From positions 310,001 through 374,000 of the forward strand of contig MU385873.1 in the NCBI GenBank assembly GCA_022497145.1: a DNA stretch of 64,000 nucleotides, given 5' to 3'. Positions 45,983 to 59,564 of this stretch are shown here, one piece after another. The number at the start of each line of letters is the position of its first letter. The stretch's first letter is position 1. Made by a program: the position numbers and the translations under genes. This stretch comes from Rostrohypoxylon terebratum (lineage: Eukaryota > Ascomycota > Sordariomycetes > Xylariales > Hypoxylaceae). Under the pieces are notes generated by a model, which was not told the DNA's origin, did not search any database, and was given only the letters and a program-made list of their open reading frames with translations.

Positions 45983-46545
45983 GCAGGCGCTTACATCCTT
46001 TCGTTCCGGACCATCTACCGACCTGCCTACCTCTGACACCTTGACCGAACAACACAACCCTACACGAAAGACTTAGACACGAGCAGCATTATATCACATT
46101 ACGAAAGGCGTTACGGCGTGTATTCAATTTCATTTCTGGCACGAAGCTGGGTACAACGGTACGATCGAGTAAGAGAAAAAGAAGGAAGAGTTATTTTTGG
46201 ATAGCACAGGGTCATGCCGCGAAAAAGTACGGGTACGAGACGGGGTTTCACGAAGTACATATGGGAACGATTAATTGGCCAGTCAAAAACCATACAGCGT
46301 TTGTAATTAAATGTATCATAACCTATTGTCTGCTTCGTTACTTTTTGCTCAGTTTTTGGCAATAGTAAATACTATTAAGAATTGGCTGGCTAATTACATG
46401 GGATCTGCATAGGCGTCAGGTAGGGTAGATGGGTGAATAAGAAAGGGGTATCTTCGTATCTACGTGTCTTGAGGTAATGCAAGGAGTCTACGTGATTATT
46501 GCGAGTGATGAATGGTCTCGGTGAAGATGCAGTCCACTGCCCCCT
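45983..46545. other. 3' intergenic region between convergent BET1 and APC15-like genes
   Basis: 563 bp between stop codons. No gene or repeat. Confidence 0.5.
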
Positions 46546-47773
46546 TTAGCCTCGACCGCGACGCGCAGGACCGCTATTTCGCCGCCGCTGGATGTCCGGG
46601 CTACTATGTAGCATGCTGCTCTCGTCGTGCGATAGTATGTCACTAATAGCAAGACTATGTCGCGTTGCGTCGCTGCGTGCTAGACTGTGCCTGAACCTGG
46701 GTTGCTGAGAGGCCTGTGCTGCAAAGCTCATCTCGGCTTGGTCGCCGTCCTCGTCACTACTGAGATCCGCCTCCGAGTCCGTGTGCTCATAGCCTGCGTC
46801 CTCTGCCTCGGGGATGTCATCATCCAGGTCACCATCCATGTCCATGTCCCCACCGTCTCCGTGCCCGATTAGATCGTCCTCCTCGATCATTTGAGCTTGG
46901 TCCTCGTCGTCTACTTCGTCGTCGACGCCGTAGTAGTTCCCGCCGTCTCGCCCGCGGGCCATAGACTCACGGAACGCGTCGTCCGCCTGCCTCATGCGCT
47001 GCGCCATAAGTTGCTGCTGTTGCTGCGCCGCCCTCTGCTCCGGGTCATCATCATCGTCGTCGTCGTCATCTTCATCACTATCATCACTCTCCTCTTCCTC
47101 ATCCTCCTCTTCTTCAGAACCAGAACCTACCCCAAAGTCATCCGCCTCAGGTATATCCTCATCTAGATCCCTCGCCCCGTCAAGCTGCACGTCATCCATA
47201 ACCCCATCCCCATCCTCTCCCTCAGCCATCCCCGCCGCCACATCGAGCAACGCTTCCACGCCCCCGGGCCCCGCGGCCTCGGCTTCGGCCTCGGCTAGTT
47301 CTTGCGCTAGCTGCTCTCGCCGCAACGCTTCCGCGTGGTCTTCGGCCTCCCGTCGCTCCTCGCGCAGCTGGTGCAGGGTTTTGGGGATGCCCGGGGGTTT
47401 CAGCCACGCGGCGCCGAAGTTGGTGACGTTGGCGCGCCGCCGCTCGAGCGTCTGCTCGTCGGCCCGGAGACGCGCTAGGGGCGAGCGGTCGATGATGTGC
47501 GCGTTCCGCCGGTGCGGGTGCCCCGCGGAGGAGGAGGAGGGATCGTGCGGTTGCGGCAGGGGCGGGGTGGTCCCGTTGGGAGGGTAGGGGGACGCGTCGT
47601 GGGAGGCCGAGGTTGGTGGGTTGCGGGTTGAGGTGTACCATAGTGCGTGAGACTGGAACGCGTGGGTTAGTCGGCTTAGGTTGGTTGGGACGGGCTACCG
47701 GGGACCGGGGTAGCAGAGCCCGAGATGGAAAACTTACGTCGCGTGGTGCTAGGTCGGGGAGTAGAGAGAGCAT
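46546..47773 (-). CDS. APC15: Anaphase-promoting complex subunit Apc15/Mnd2-like
   Basis: Small APC/C subunit that controls release of mitotic checkpoint complex. Two exons: 47773-47738 (12 codons, MLSLLPDLAPRD) and 47652-46546; 380 residues. The intron (GTAAGT to CCAG) joins the N-terminus to SHALWYTSTRNPPTSASHDA, together the APC15 signature LPDLAPRDxHxLWYTS. The rest is acidic and low-complexity (SEEEEDEEEESDDSDEDDDD), with MIEEDDLIGHGDGGDMDMDG and a Ser-rich C-terminus. Fungal orthologues are commonly extended by such tails. A 183-codon frame that reads through the donor is an artefact of ignoring the intron. Highly acidic composition means only the N-terminal 60-100 residues carry homology evidence. 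Confidence 0.8.
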
Positions 47774-50700
47774 GGTAGTCGAGGTTGGATTGGTCAGGGT
47801 CGTAGTTGAGAAGGTCGAGGTCGGACTAGAGGGGACATGGAATCCCGGCTAGATGCAATTGGTCGTGTTGTGAAATGGCGGCATAAAGAACATCTCGCCT
47901 AATTTCTTCCTACCGCAGTAAGAGAAATAATGACTTGTGACTGTGCTCGGAAGAGATGTTGTGGACTGTGCGGTAACGGTATGCAGATCTGAAAGGATCT
48001 AAAGACTGAGACTAAGGTGGGATGTTTGAGGCTCCAAAAATTATTACATTTGGTTATGACTAAGCTTGACTTAGGCGTAACTGCCCTGTACCTACAGGTA
48101 GCGACATGCAATTTCCATTTTTTTCTCTCCAGCTGTCCGGGGTAGAATACACTATGCATCGTACCTTCAACATCCTTGAAAATCCTTGAAAACTACTAGG
48201 TAGGTAGCTAGGTATCTTGGCATAAATCTTTTATGAAAAACGACTCCAAGAATTATCTGGCATCTACAAATTTGTGTATACACAACATTTGAACACACCA
48301 CGTTGCAACCAACATCAAGACCACCCCCGAACTTCGCAAATACCGAAAGAAGGATCCCGACAAGGCTAAAAAGGGCTCCCCTTCGCATAAACATGTGATC
48401 AGGTACCCCAAACGGACGTATTTACGTTCAATGTTGGGTTCAAACTTCAGATGTTCCAAAGTCAAGTGCTTCTTGCAGCCTGCGACACAACGATGCTACT
48501 TCGACTATCAATACTTTTCCGGAATAGCAATATTATATGCGTTGTCACTCCGTACATCATTCCGGATGCGAGTCGACTACAGGGTCATCCTCATGAATAC
48601 TAGTACTAGGTAGGTATCCATACTCTTCTCATCACATCTGCCACATTTTGAGACTCTTAGCCTATGTCTATGACAAGTCACGTCTCTCGGAAATAGGCTT
48701 ACCAACAACAATGCTTTGAAGAGTATTTTCATCAAGTAATGAGAGTATCCTTGAATTGCTAGTCAAGCGCATCATATGCAACGTATGGTACGAGGCCGTC
48801 GGCGGTGAGTAGAGCCGCGGCTTATGAAACCAACGACTCGCATATTTCACTCGGGCTGGTCCATGGGGCAGTTGCTTCGACTTACATTCGACTACGGGTG
48901 TTTTCGGAACGAGAAGTGGGAAGTGGAAATCTTTTGCGCTTGCAAAGGATGAACGAACGCCGAAACGTACGAACACACCCGACCTCCTCATAATTACTAC
49001 CTATACTAGGTGCTGCGTATTTCGCACATACATCACATAGTGCGTTATGTGGTGCACGTGCTAGGGACCTGATCCATGTTCCCTGTCCCCGCCGGCGTCC
49101 GTCAGCCTTTCCAGGGCTTCTCTCTAAGCAGGCAGTCTAATTAAGTCCGCCCCGCTCCCCTCCACGACTGGCAAGGATCAGGAGGGGAGAATCTCTGTTC
49201 CAGCTTATTTCGTTGCCAGGCCGATCTCGCTATGAAATCCTTCCGCTGCTCGGGTCGGCTTGGGAGAGGAACTGGGTGATCGAAAAATGTCGGGTATGAC
49301 CGCCGTTCAGGTAACGAGCAAACGAAGTTCGAACTTCTCGCAATACCTATACGTTGGCGTCCGTGACGCGTAGTTCTTTGCGCTCGGAACGAGGTTACGA
49401 CTCTGTCATATATTCGCCGAGATCTAGATTGACTACGGGTCTACGGGTCTACATCTGTACATACATGCTACGCTATGTACGGCCTTGCTAGCGGCTCGTA
49501 AGGAACTAGGTATCCCAAGACTAGCGCCAGAGATAACACTCATCACCAGTTACAAGAACTCTGATTGGCTGCCTAGTGATATTTGCTGTTGTCGATTTTT
49601 TTACTTACAATTTTTTCGAAGCGAGCGAGAGGACGAACTAAACAACACAATGGTACGGAAGGTCACGCGGCCAACCAGCCTACAACCTACATCGACCTAG
49701 CACCAGGTCGTAGTCCCGGTCATATATTCAACGACTAGGTTCTGTATGTATGGTTCAGCATGTATGTAACACTGCCGCCCTGTCCTACTTAAAATGAAAT
49801 GCAGGTTCACCTTGCAGAATAACACCGAGTAATACAGCTGGGAGTTCAGATGGCTGTTCCTAATTCTCAAACTAACGTACCCAAAACAACACCTCATTGG
49901 CTAACTTCTCATTGCCTCTAACCTCCTATAGTAGTTGAGCTACCTTGGAGATTGGGGTATGCTGAATATAACCTCGATAGAACCATTTTATAATAGTTAA
50001 TCTTCTCCTAGACTATGCGCAGATCAGCCTTGCTTACAATACCACATGCTTCGAAGCAAATTCTGAAATAAGCTCTCATCGCCGGTAATGTCAGCTATTA
50101 CCTCCTATGACTGTTCGATACACAACCCCGTGGGCAAATAACCAGCAGCTGCGTCAGCTCGGCACATACGGAATACATACATGCCCATTCACCATTGCGG
50201 GATATAACGACAATTTCCGCTTTGAACGAGCGACGTACATACATACGACGTGAGACACTTCCAAGAAACGAAGCATCTTGGTTGGTTCCTCCGTGCCTCA
50301 CCAAATCAGGTCTTTGAGATGTGAGTCTCTTTCTGCTCGTGATGGAGAAACCCCACGCTGCCACGCAGCACGCCCCAAATGGAGGCTCTCGTAAGCGCAT
50401 TCGTCTCTGTTCGGACCCTGCCACCTGTTACCCAACCTGGCACTCTAGCATATATTCCTAGCATTCCTAGCATGCCTAGCACATCGCGAGCTGCATACTA
50501 CCCCCAATACATACAGTGCACAGCAATAGTGTTCCGCAGTAGCGGGTAACGCGACATCGGACCACGGCGCTCTTACGATTCGGGGGGCTATAGAGTGGTG
50601 GAACTGATTGGTCCGTGTTGCAGTCTGAACGGACTTTCTTTTATGTATAATTCCTCGTTCGACGTTTTAGGCCAGCTCTACTTCAAATCCGCCAATCCAT

Positions 50701-51237
50701 CTTCACGGAAGGGGTCTTCGTCCTGAACACCCTGTCAACTTCCTGGATAGACCCCTGCTTCGGGATATGCATGTCTGTGTGGGGTGCGCAGGGTGCGTTC
50801 TGGAATGGACTTGAGCTGTATCATAATGGCGACGAGGGGCATGCCGCATTTCTGTTACTCAAGTATTAGCGTGCGGCTACGTAGTTGAAAGGCAGGATGT
50901 CTCCGATGAACGGCAACCACACAGCAAAAATTATTATTATTTACAATAATTTATTGATTTACTTTATTTCCTATTCGCGAGTATCGATCAGCCGTGACGA
51001 AGTAGCGTCTAGGCGAAGTCAACCCCTGCCTGCGAGGGGCGATCGTCGAGAAACCTATTACCAATGAACCAGTGCCTTGGGTTGCAAGCCAAACGCCTAA
51101 GCTTTTGCTAACTGCACCATTACGACATTGACGCATTCCCAAGTTAGCGAACGTTAGATTTCGAATACCGAAAATAGTGCTGACAGATCTGGCTCTTCCC
51201 TTAAGGAAGTAGTTTGATACTATGTATAAAATGAGTT

Positions 51238-51296
51238 TACTGGTGCTGTCTACGATAACTCTCATAAGCACCCCCCGTAGGTAGACAGCACCAGTA
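51238..51296. repeat. Perfect 16-bp inverted repeat (hairpin)
   Basis: TACTGGTGCTGTCTAC at 51238-51253 is exactly reverse-complemented at 51281-51296 (GTAGACAGCACCAGTA), separated by 27 nt containing a CCCCCC run. A stable stem-loop would form in RNA or single-stranded DNA. No coding sequence or TA-flanked termini are linked to it. Confidence 0.9.
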
Positions 51297-53506
51297 CTAC
51301 CTACTAGGTAGAGTAAGTGTTATTAATATTGAGAAATCAGCAGAGGAAAATAGGGAGGGGCGTTGTTCAGAGAGGAGCCACCATCTTTCAAGGTTTGATG
51401 GCATGTTGCATCTCCTAGGAATTGTAGTAATAACCCATGTACAATACAATATCCATACTCCATGCAGCATACCACCAGGTACTAACAACAATTGCAACTA
51501 GCAACGTTGAACTAGCAAACAGTCTCGTATCATCCACGACCCCTCCAATTCTCAAGGTGAATTTTGAAAATCATACCTATGAAGAGTCTATTACGCCCTT
51601 GCACCATCTCTTACACTTACGTGGTCATCCATCAAATTTTACCTCTCACGGCGTGGGTTCTGATCACACAGAAATAAGAGTGACGCCTATTGGATGCACT
51701 GGGTGAGGTTTATATAATTATATGTCATATGGGTGCATATGTTACCAAATTTTCAATTCCGATATTGCGCGAATATTTTTTTCTTCCTTTCTCTCCCTCG
51801 CCTCTACGCCACGCTCCTACTCTAAAAATTTGTACTATAATATCCATGAATGCGTAAAAGTGCTAAGTAGGAGGCAAAGTTTAGGTTGCGTCCGAGTTAT
51901 GTCTAGAACTAATACTGAATCAAATGATGGATTTTGTATACTACGGTCTACCTGGTGGATATGTATATTTTGTACAGCGGCACTAAAAATTCCCACTATC
52001 ATTGGGTTTAACCAAGTAACTCTAACTGCCATAGTCCTTGTAAGCCTGAGCCAATTAGCATAGCGCATTTGTTAATCTTCAATGACTCCTGTGTAAGAAG
52101 GTAATACCAATTAGCCTCCGGTAACGTCACCGAATCATACTAGCCGCTAAGTACCAAGCCAAATAAGCCCATAAGCCAATAGATGCAAACAGAATGACCG
52201 GGGTTTGAAAGGTATGAAAGACTTGGTCGTTCCGTCCTTCGGCCACTTCCCCCTCCCCCACTTAAGAGTAGTCTTAGTATTACTGAAGGTGCAGTGGTGG
52301 AGGAGGCCGATCTAACTCCCCATGTCCAATCCCATGTCCTGTCCCATGTCAGGTTCCTACATACACCAATTTTCTTAACTATTCACTAAGCGTGTATGAA
52401 TAAATATTTTTTCTCTCTCTATATTCTTACTTGAGGAAATTGTGTAGACGCACCTGGACAACCTTGAAATTCTAAAAAACCGGCCTTGGCTCCTCCCTAA
52501 CTACTTGTTGTAACAATTATAAAACCTACGCCACTGCCGCACCTCCTCTACGTCTGCTTCTTCCCTCCTCCCTTTCTTTCTCTTGCCAGACCATTCAGCG
52601 AAATTACCAACTTCTTGTCTGAGACCTTGACATCTTGATTACTGTTTCTCTCGAGGACACTTGAGCCAAAAAAAAGAGGGAGACAAAAAGGAAAGCGAAT
52701 TGCGCAGAAACTTCAACCTGTGAGTAAAGTGTCATATTTCTATAATCTCCCCGCCGGAAAAGGACATGGGAAACGCCTCGACTTGGAAACGCCAGTGGTC
52801 ACGATGAGAATACGGCAGATGCCGATCCTGGAAGCGGAATAACCGGATAGTGGCCCCTGGTGTATCCATGAACCGGGAACGGGACCGGAAAGCGAAAAAG
52901 GAACATCTCGGTCGCCTACGGATTTTATACACCGGTTGTCGATTTGGTGTTGAAAAAGGTTGTATGGTGTTTGGGTGAAGTATTCCGCCCCTCCAGATGC
53001 AGCAACCCTTGTCCTTCAGCGTACTTTATGTACGGATGATAACTGAAGCATCGGGCCAAAAAAGACCATCATATGCACGATCGTCAACCTATCAGACGCA
53101 AGATCGATAGCCGCATAGTTGCTTTTGGAAGCAGTTCTATTGGCTGTTGTCATATCGCTCCCCACGCTCTCACTGTGCGAACATGCGAAGACCTATGATT
53201 CGACAATCCAATTTCCTGATTCAGGTCGCATCTACATGGGTATGAAGCCCAATGACGCCAGTGGGGCATTTTGGGGGGACTAAGCGCATTATTGAGAATA
53301 GAGAATATTGAAGAAGCTATCCATCGCTTTTTTTTGTTCTCTTTTTCATTCATTCAGCGCCGAGAATAACAATGACAATGACGTTTCCCGAATTTGGTCC
53401 GGCCCTTCTCCTATTTCTCTTATTACTCAGTTGAGTGAATAAGATGGACATGGACAACTTGCCGAAAACTTGACTCGGAAAGGAGTCAGGAACCCTTTTC
53501 GCCACG

Positions 53507-53685
53507 AGATAATCGCGATCTGTCTCAGTGACGTACTGATAGGATCCCCGCAAGTCTCCCGTAAGCCTCGTTAGACTTTCCCGCAGCTCGTCCTAGCAAC
53601 CGGATAGAGTTTTGTCTACTACGCTTCGGCCGCCAGCATCACATGGCAAACTCCACTTTCTACCACACAAAAGAGATAAAGATAA
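53507..53685 (+). promoter_or_regulatory. AGATAA GATA-factor motifs upstream of GLT1
   Basis: AGATAA occurs at 53507-53512 and twice back-to-back at 53674-53679 and 53680-53685, about 475-650 bp before the GLT1 start codon. This is the HGATAR target of AreA/NIT2 nitrogen regulators, which bind best to closely spaced pairs. Binding is inferred; single GATA motifs are frequent by chance. Confidence 0.4.
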
Positions 53686-54158
53686 AGAAGGCGGAGCACC
53701 GGTGAAAAGAGTACAGGAGAGAGGAGAGAGAGGAGAGAAAAAAAAGAAATCGCTCTTGGGTGCTAGTCTATCTAGTTTGGGCGTACCATCACAATCACCC
53801 CGCATTTACATCCCACTGGATATCCATCGCCGCCACTCTGGACCCTCCAACCCTCCAATATCGAATGTTGTCTGGGTCGTTATTCGCCATTGGATCAATC
53901 CGTCCTTTTGCGTTATCTCTCGCGTCCTTTCCGTTGTTTGCATCTGCCGATCCAAGACTTTTTTAAGATTTGAGACTTAATTACTAGTAGCTAACATCAC
54001 TTTCTGGACTAGCTTTGACCTGACGTTTAAGCAGCGTCAGCTGCTTTCATCCGCCGTATACTGTATACACAAGGGCCGCTTCCCAAGAGGCATCTAGATA
54101 CCTCCGACCCTCGTAATACCTCATACCCCATCTGGCCATACCCATCTGTTTGCCTGAC

Positions 54159-57100
54159 ATGGGCCTTCCTGCCGACTTCGACGATAGACAAACACAGATA
54201 GAGTCCGAGGCCGATGCCTATCATCCCTATGAATATCAGACAGAGAATAACGATTCCTGGGCTGGCGCCCTCCCGGTAAAGCAGTATGTGTCGAGTAAAT
54301 GTAATGGCTATGATGTGATCTTAAAAAAACTAACGAATTCGTGCAGAGGATTGTACGATCCAAGCTTGGAGAAAGATGCGTGCGGTGTCGGTTTTGCTTG
54401 GTATGACAATCGTATAAATAACCCCCCTCTAAGATTTGCCCTATTAATTTCCATGTAGCCACATCAAGGGCAAGGCCAGCCACAAAATCGTCAGCGATGG
54501 TTAGTCACAGAAATCCTCCAATCCATCTCTGAACTCACGAATTAACGATATGTAGCTCGCAACCTTCTTTGCAACATGACCCATCGTGGTGCTGTCGGTT
54601 CCGATGCTCGAGATGGTGACGGTGCTGGTGTTATGACCTCAATCCCCCACAAGTTCTTCATCAAGAATTTCGAGAGAGAGGAAAATATCAAATTGCCCCC
54701 GCTGGGACAATACGCTGTGGGAAATCTTTTCTTTAAGCCGGATGAGGAGACGTTGCAGGAGTCGAAGAGGCAATTGGAAGACATTGCCGAATCGCTGGGA
54801 TTAAGAGTTTTGGGTTGGCGATCACCTCCTGTAGACTCTTCTCTCCTTGGTCCTGCCGCATCCTCACGCGAGCCATTCATTCTACAGCCTTTTGTCGTGC
54901 TTGCATCTGCGTATGGCTCTGGAAATGTTCCTGAAATGACGGACCCAGAGAAATTCGACGAACGGTTATTCGAGAGACAGTTATATGTCCTTCGAAAGCG
55001 TGCCACTCACTCCATCGGTCTGCATAACTGGTTCTACCTGTGCTCCCTTTCAAACAAGAATATTGTATACAAAGGACAACTTGCTCCAGTCCAAGTTTAC
55101 CAATACTACCATGACTTGGTAAATGCTGATTACGAGGCTCATTTTGCTCTCGTCCACTCTCGTTTCTCCACGAACACCTTCCCCTCATGGGATCGTGCTC
55201 AACCACTTCGGTGGGCAGCCCATAACGGTATGTGTAGATCTAAACCCCCCTTTAATTTCGTACGTCCTATGTCTAACCCCCATCCCAGGTGAGATCAATA
55301 CTCTGCGTGGTAACAAGAATTGGATGCGCGCCCGAGAGGGTGTCATGCAATCCGACATCTTTGGTGATGAGCTTGAGCATTTGTACCCGATTGTCGAAGC
55401 CGGTGGCTCTGACTCAGCTGCTTTCGACAACGTCTTGGAATTGCTTACTATCAATGGTGTTCTGTCTCTACCGGAAGCTGTTATGCTGATGGTTCCTGAG
55501 GCATGGCAAGGTAATACTGCTATGGACCCCAAGAAGGCTGCGTTCTATGAATGGGCTGCATGCCAGATGGAACCGTGGGATGGACCTGCTCTCTTTACGT
55601 TTGCCGATGGCCGATACTGCGGTGCGAACTTGGACCGAAATGGTCTCCGTCCTTGCCGATACTATATCTTGGATGATGACCGCATAATCTGCGCTTCTGA
55701 AGTCGGTACGATTCACGTCGATCCCGAACGCGTCGTTCAAAAGGGACGTCTGCAGCCTGGTCGCATGCTCCTTGTTGATACACAAGTTGGCCGCTTGATC
55801 GACGACTCAGAACTCAAGTCGACCGTTTCTAACCGCTGCGACTTCCGTTCTTGGATTGACAATGAACTCATTAGCCTACCAAAGGTGCTAAGCCAAGTGT
55901 CTGAGGAGAAGGGCATTGATGTCACTGCTAAGCCAGATTCTACGCGCCTTCAGGAAGATCCCTTACTACTTGCATTCGGATATACCCACGAGCAGGTCAG
56001 CTTGCTTCTTGCGCCGATGGCTTCCGATGAGAAGGAAGCATTGGGATCTATGGGTAACGACGCCCCATTAGCTTGCCTGTCTCAAGCTCCTCGTCTACTG
56101 TATGAGTACTTCCGACAGCTGTTCGCCCAGGTTACCAACCCTCCCATCGATCCAATCCGAGAGTCTATTGTGATGTCCTTGGAGTGCTATGTCGGACTTC
56201 AGGGTAACTTGCTCGAAATGGACCCCTCCCAGTGCGGCCGATTGCTGCTTCCCAGCCCGATCCTTTCTATCCCTGAATTCAACGCCTTGACCAATATGTC
56301 AAAAGTAGTACACCCTGACTGGACTGTGAAGACCATTGATCTTACTTTCCCCAAGTCGGAGGGCGTCGCTGGTTACATGAAGCACCTCGATTTCATCTGC
56401 AATGAGACTACAGCAGCCATCGAGGCTAGGGATAGAATTATCGTTCTTTCCGACCGAAAGACTTCCGCCGACCGTGTTGCCGTTTCATCGCTCCTAGCTT
56501 CGGGTATGGTCCACCATCATCTCGTCAGCAACAAGTGGCGATCCATGGCAGCCATTGTGGTTGAGACCGCCGAGGCTCGCGAGGTTCACCATATGTGTGT
56601 CCTGCTTGGTTACGGTGCTGATGCCATTAACCCGTACCTTGCAATGGAGTGTATCCTGAAGCTCAACCGTGAGGGCTTGATCAGGAAGAAGCTCTCCGAC
56701 GATACCCTCATTGCCAACTACAAGCATTCTTGCGACGGTGGTATCCTCAAGGTCATGAGCAAGATGGGTATTTCTACACTGGCCAGTTATAAGGGCGCTC
56801 AGATCTTCGAGGCGCTTGGTGTTGACGATGAAGTTGTCGAGCGTTGTTTTAGGGGAACGGCTTCCCGTATCAAGGGTCTTACCTTCGAGCTCATTGCTGA
56901 GGATGCATTCCGTTTCCACGAACGCGGTTTCCCCTCCCGTGAAACGGTCACAATACCCGGTCTACCAGAATCCGGCGAATACCACTGGCGCGACGGCGGT
57001 GAGGCTCATATCAACGATCCGACTTCCATTGCCAATATTCAAGATGCCGTCCGCACCAAGAACGACAAGTCGTATGAGGCTTACTCGCGCGCTGAGTATG

Positions 57101-59533
57101 AGCAGATCAAGTCTTGTACTCTTCGTGGCATGCTCGACTTCAAGTTTGAGGAAAGCACTCCGATTCCGATTGAGCAAGTTGAGCCATGGACCGCTATTGT
57201 TACAAGATTCTGTACGGGCGCTATGTCCTACGGTTCGATTTCCATGGAGTCTCACTCTACTCTCGCCGTTGCCATGAACCGACTTGGTGGCAAATCGAAC
57301 ACTGGTGAAGGTGGTGAGGACCCTGAGCGATCTCAAGTCATGCCCAATGGTGACACCATGAGATCCGCTATCAAGCAAGTTGCCTCGGGACGATTCGGTG
57401 TCACGTCAGCATACCTTGCAGACTCTGACGAGCTCCAAATCAAGATGGCTCAGGGTGCCAAGCCCGGTGAAGGTGGTGAGCTCCCTGGCCACAAGGTTTC
57501 CAAATCAATTGCTCGAACCCGACACTCTACCCCTGGTGTCGGTCTTATCTCGCCTCCCCCCCACCACGATATCTACTCCATCGAAGATCTGAAGCAGCTC
57601 ATCTACGATCTTAAGTGCTCAAGCCCCCGATCACGTGTTTCCGTCAAGCTCGTCTCCGAGACAGGCGTTGGTATAGTCGCTTCTGGTGTTGCCAAGGCTA
57701 AGGCCGACCACATTCTCATTTCCGGACACGATGGTGGCACTGGTGCCAGCAGATGGACTGGTATCAAGTACGCCGGACTTCCGTGGGAACTTGGCCTTGC
57801 AGAAACTCACCAGACCTTGGTTCTCAATGACCTTCGAGGACGTGTCACAGTCCAAACTGACGGACAATTACGTACCGGCCGTGACGTCGCGATGGCTTGT
57901 CTTCTCGGTGCCGAGGAATGGGGATTCGCAACAACGCCTCTCATCGCGATGGGATGTATTATGATGAGGAAGTGCCACCTTAATACTTGTAAGTACCTAA
58001 GTATTCCGAGCTGACCAATGATCATCTCCATCTTGTCCTACCCAAACCTCAAGCCACATATCCTTGTCACACACGCCACAACATCCTACACGTTATCCTC
58101 AATCCTCGACCAGCAAGCCTCCAAGGGGCCTCCTAGAGCCCCTTTTCTATGAATGATCACTAACGCCCGAATAGGTCCCGTCGGAATTGCTACGCAAGAT
58201 CCAGAACTGCGTAAAAAGTTCACCGGCACGCCTGAGCATGTCATCAACTTCTTCTACTATGTCGCCAACGAGCTCAGGGCGGTCATGGCCCAACTTGGTT
58301 TCCGAACCATCAACGAAATGGTGGGACATGTTGAGTGTCTTAAAGTCCGAGATGACCTTCGAACCAACAAGACTGCTAACATCGATCTTTCTCTCATCCT
58401 TACCCCTGCCCACAAACTTCGACCCGGTGTAAGCACCTTTAACACTCGCAAGCAAGACCACCGTCTCCATGTGCGACTTGATAACAAGCTTATCTCCGAA
58501 GCTGAGATGACCCTCGACAAGGGTCTTCCATCCCGTATCGAATGCGATATTGTTAACACGGATCGTGCCATGGGTACGTCACTTTCGTACCAAATTTCCA
58601 AACGCTACGGAGAAGCGGGTCTCCCCATGGATACCGTACATGTCAATATCAAGGGCTCAGCTGGTCAATCGTTCGGTGCCTTCCTCGCTCCCGGTATTAC
58701 CTTAGAGCTGGAAGGCGACGCCAACGATTATGTCGGTAAGGGTTTATCTGGCGGCCGACTCATCATCTACCCTCCTCGATCCGCTGTATTCAAGGCAGAG
58801 GAAAACATTCTGATCGGAAATGTCTGCTTGTATGGAGCGACTAGCGGTACCTGCTTCTTCCGAGGTGTCGCAGCAGAACGATTTGCTGTCAGAAACTCGG
58901 GAGCTACGGCTGTCGTTGAGGGTATCGGCGACCACGGTTGTGAGTACATGACGGGTGGTCGTGTTGTTATCTTGGGAAGCACTGGTCGCAACTTTGCCGC
59001 CGGCATGTCGGGAGGTATTGCCTATGTCCTTGATATCCATGGCGACTTCATGTCTAAGCTCAACATGGAGATGGTTGAAGCCTCCGAAATTGACGACCCT
59101 ACTGAGATTGCCTTCCTACGTGGCCTTATCGAGGACCACCATCATTACACCGGATCTGAGTTGGCTGCTCGTATCCTTGTTGACTTCAACAGGGCCCTCC
59201 CACGCTTTGTCAAGGTCCTTCCCGTTGACTACAAGCGAGTTCTTCTAGAGGAAGCTGCCAAGGCTGCTGAGGCTAAGCGTGCCGAGTACAACCTCCCGAT
59301 CGTGTCTGGCGTTCAGGCAAAGAAGGAAGAGAAGGCTGCTAAGCTCCAAGACATTGAGGAAACAGTTGGTGACAATGCATCAGAGAAGAAGCGCGCTCTT
59401 GTTCTCGACAAGACGAAGGGTTTTATGAAGTACCAGCGACGATCGGAGAAGTACCGCAGCGCTAAGACCAGGACTAAAGACTGGGCCGAGCTTTCCCAAC
59501 GTCTGAATGAGGACGAGCTCAAGTACCAGTCAG

Positions 59534-59564
<31 letters not shown>

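Larger units (their letters stand above)
47774..54158. other. 6.4-kb gene-free region upstream of GLT1
   Basis: I find no frame with an ATG, biased codons and a recognisable domain on either strand. It contains a CCTAGCATT repeat near 50455-50480, a perfect 16-bp hairpin at 51238-51296, a CATGTCC repeat near 52320-52352, a pyrimidine-rich stretch at about 52540-52600 that looks like a core promoter, and an almost pure purine tract at 53705-53752. It may include a long spliced 5' leader of GLT1, ncRNA or decayed elements; none of these can be shown from the sequence alone. Confidence 0.55.

Noticed and set aside
51060..51130. tRNA-like stretch on the minus strand (GGTTCATTGG and an ASL-like TTGGCTTGCAACCCAA)
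   Set aside because: The T-arm does not pair, the anticodon stem has a mismatch, and no acceptor stem could be built.
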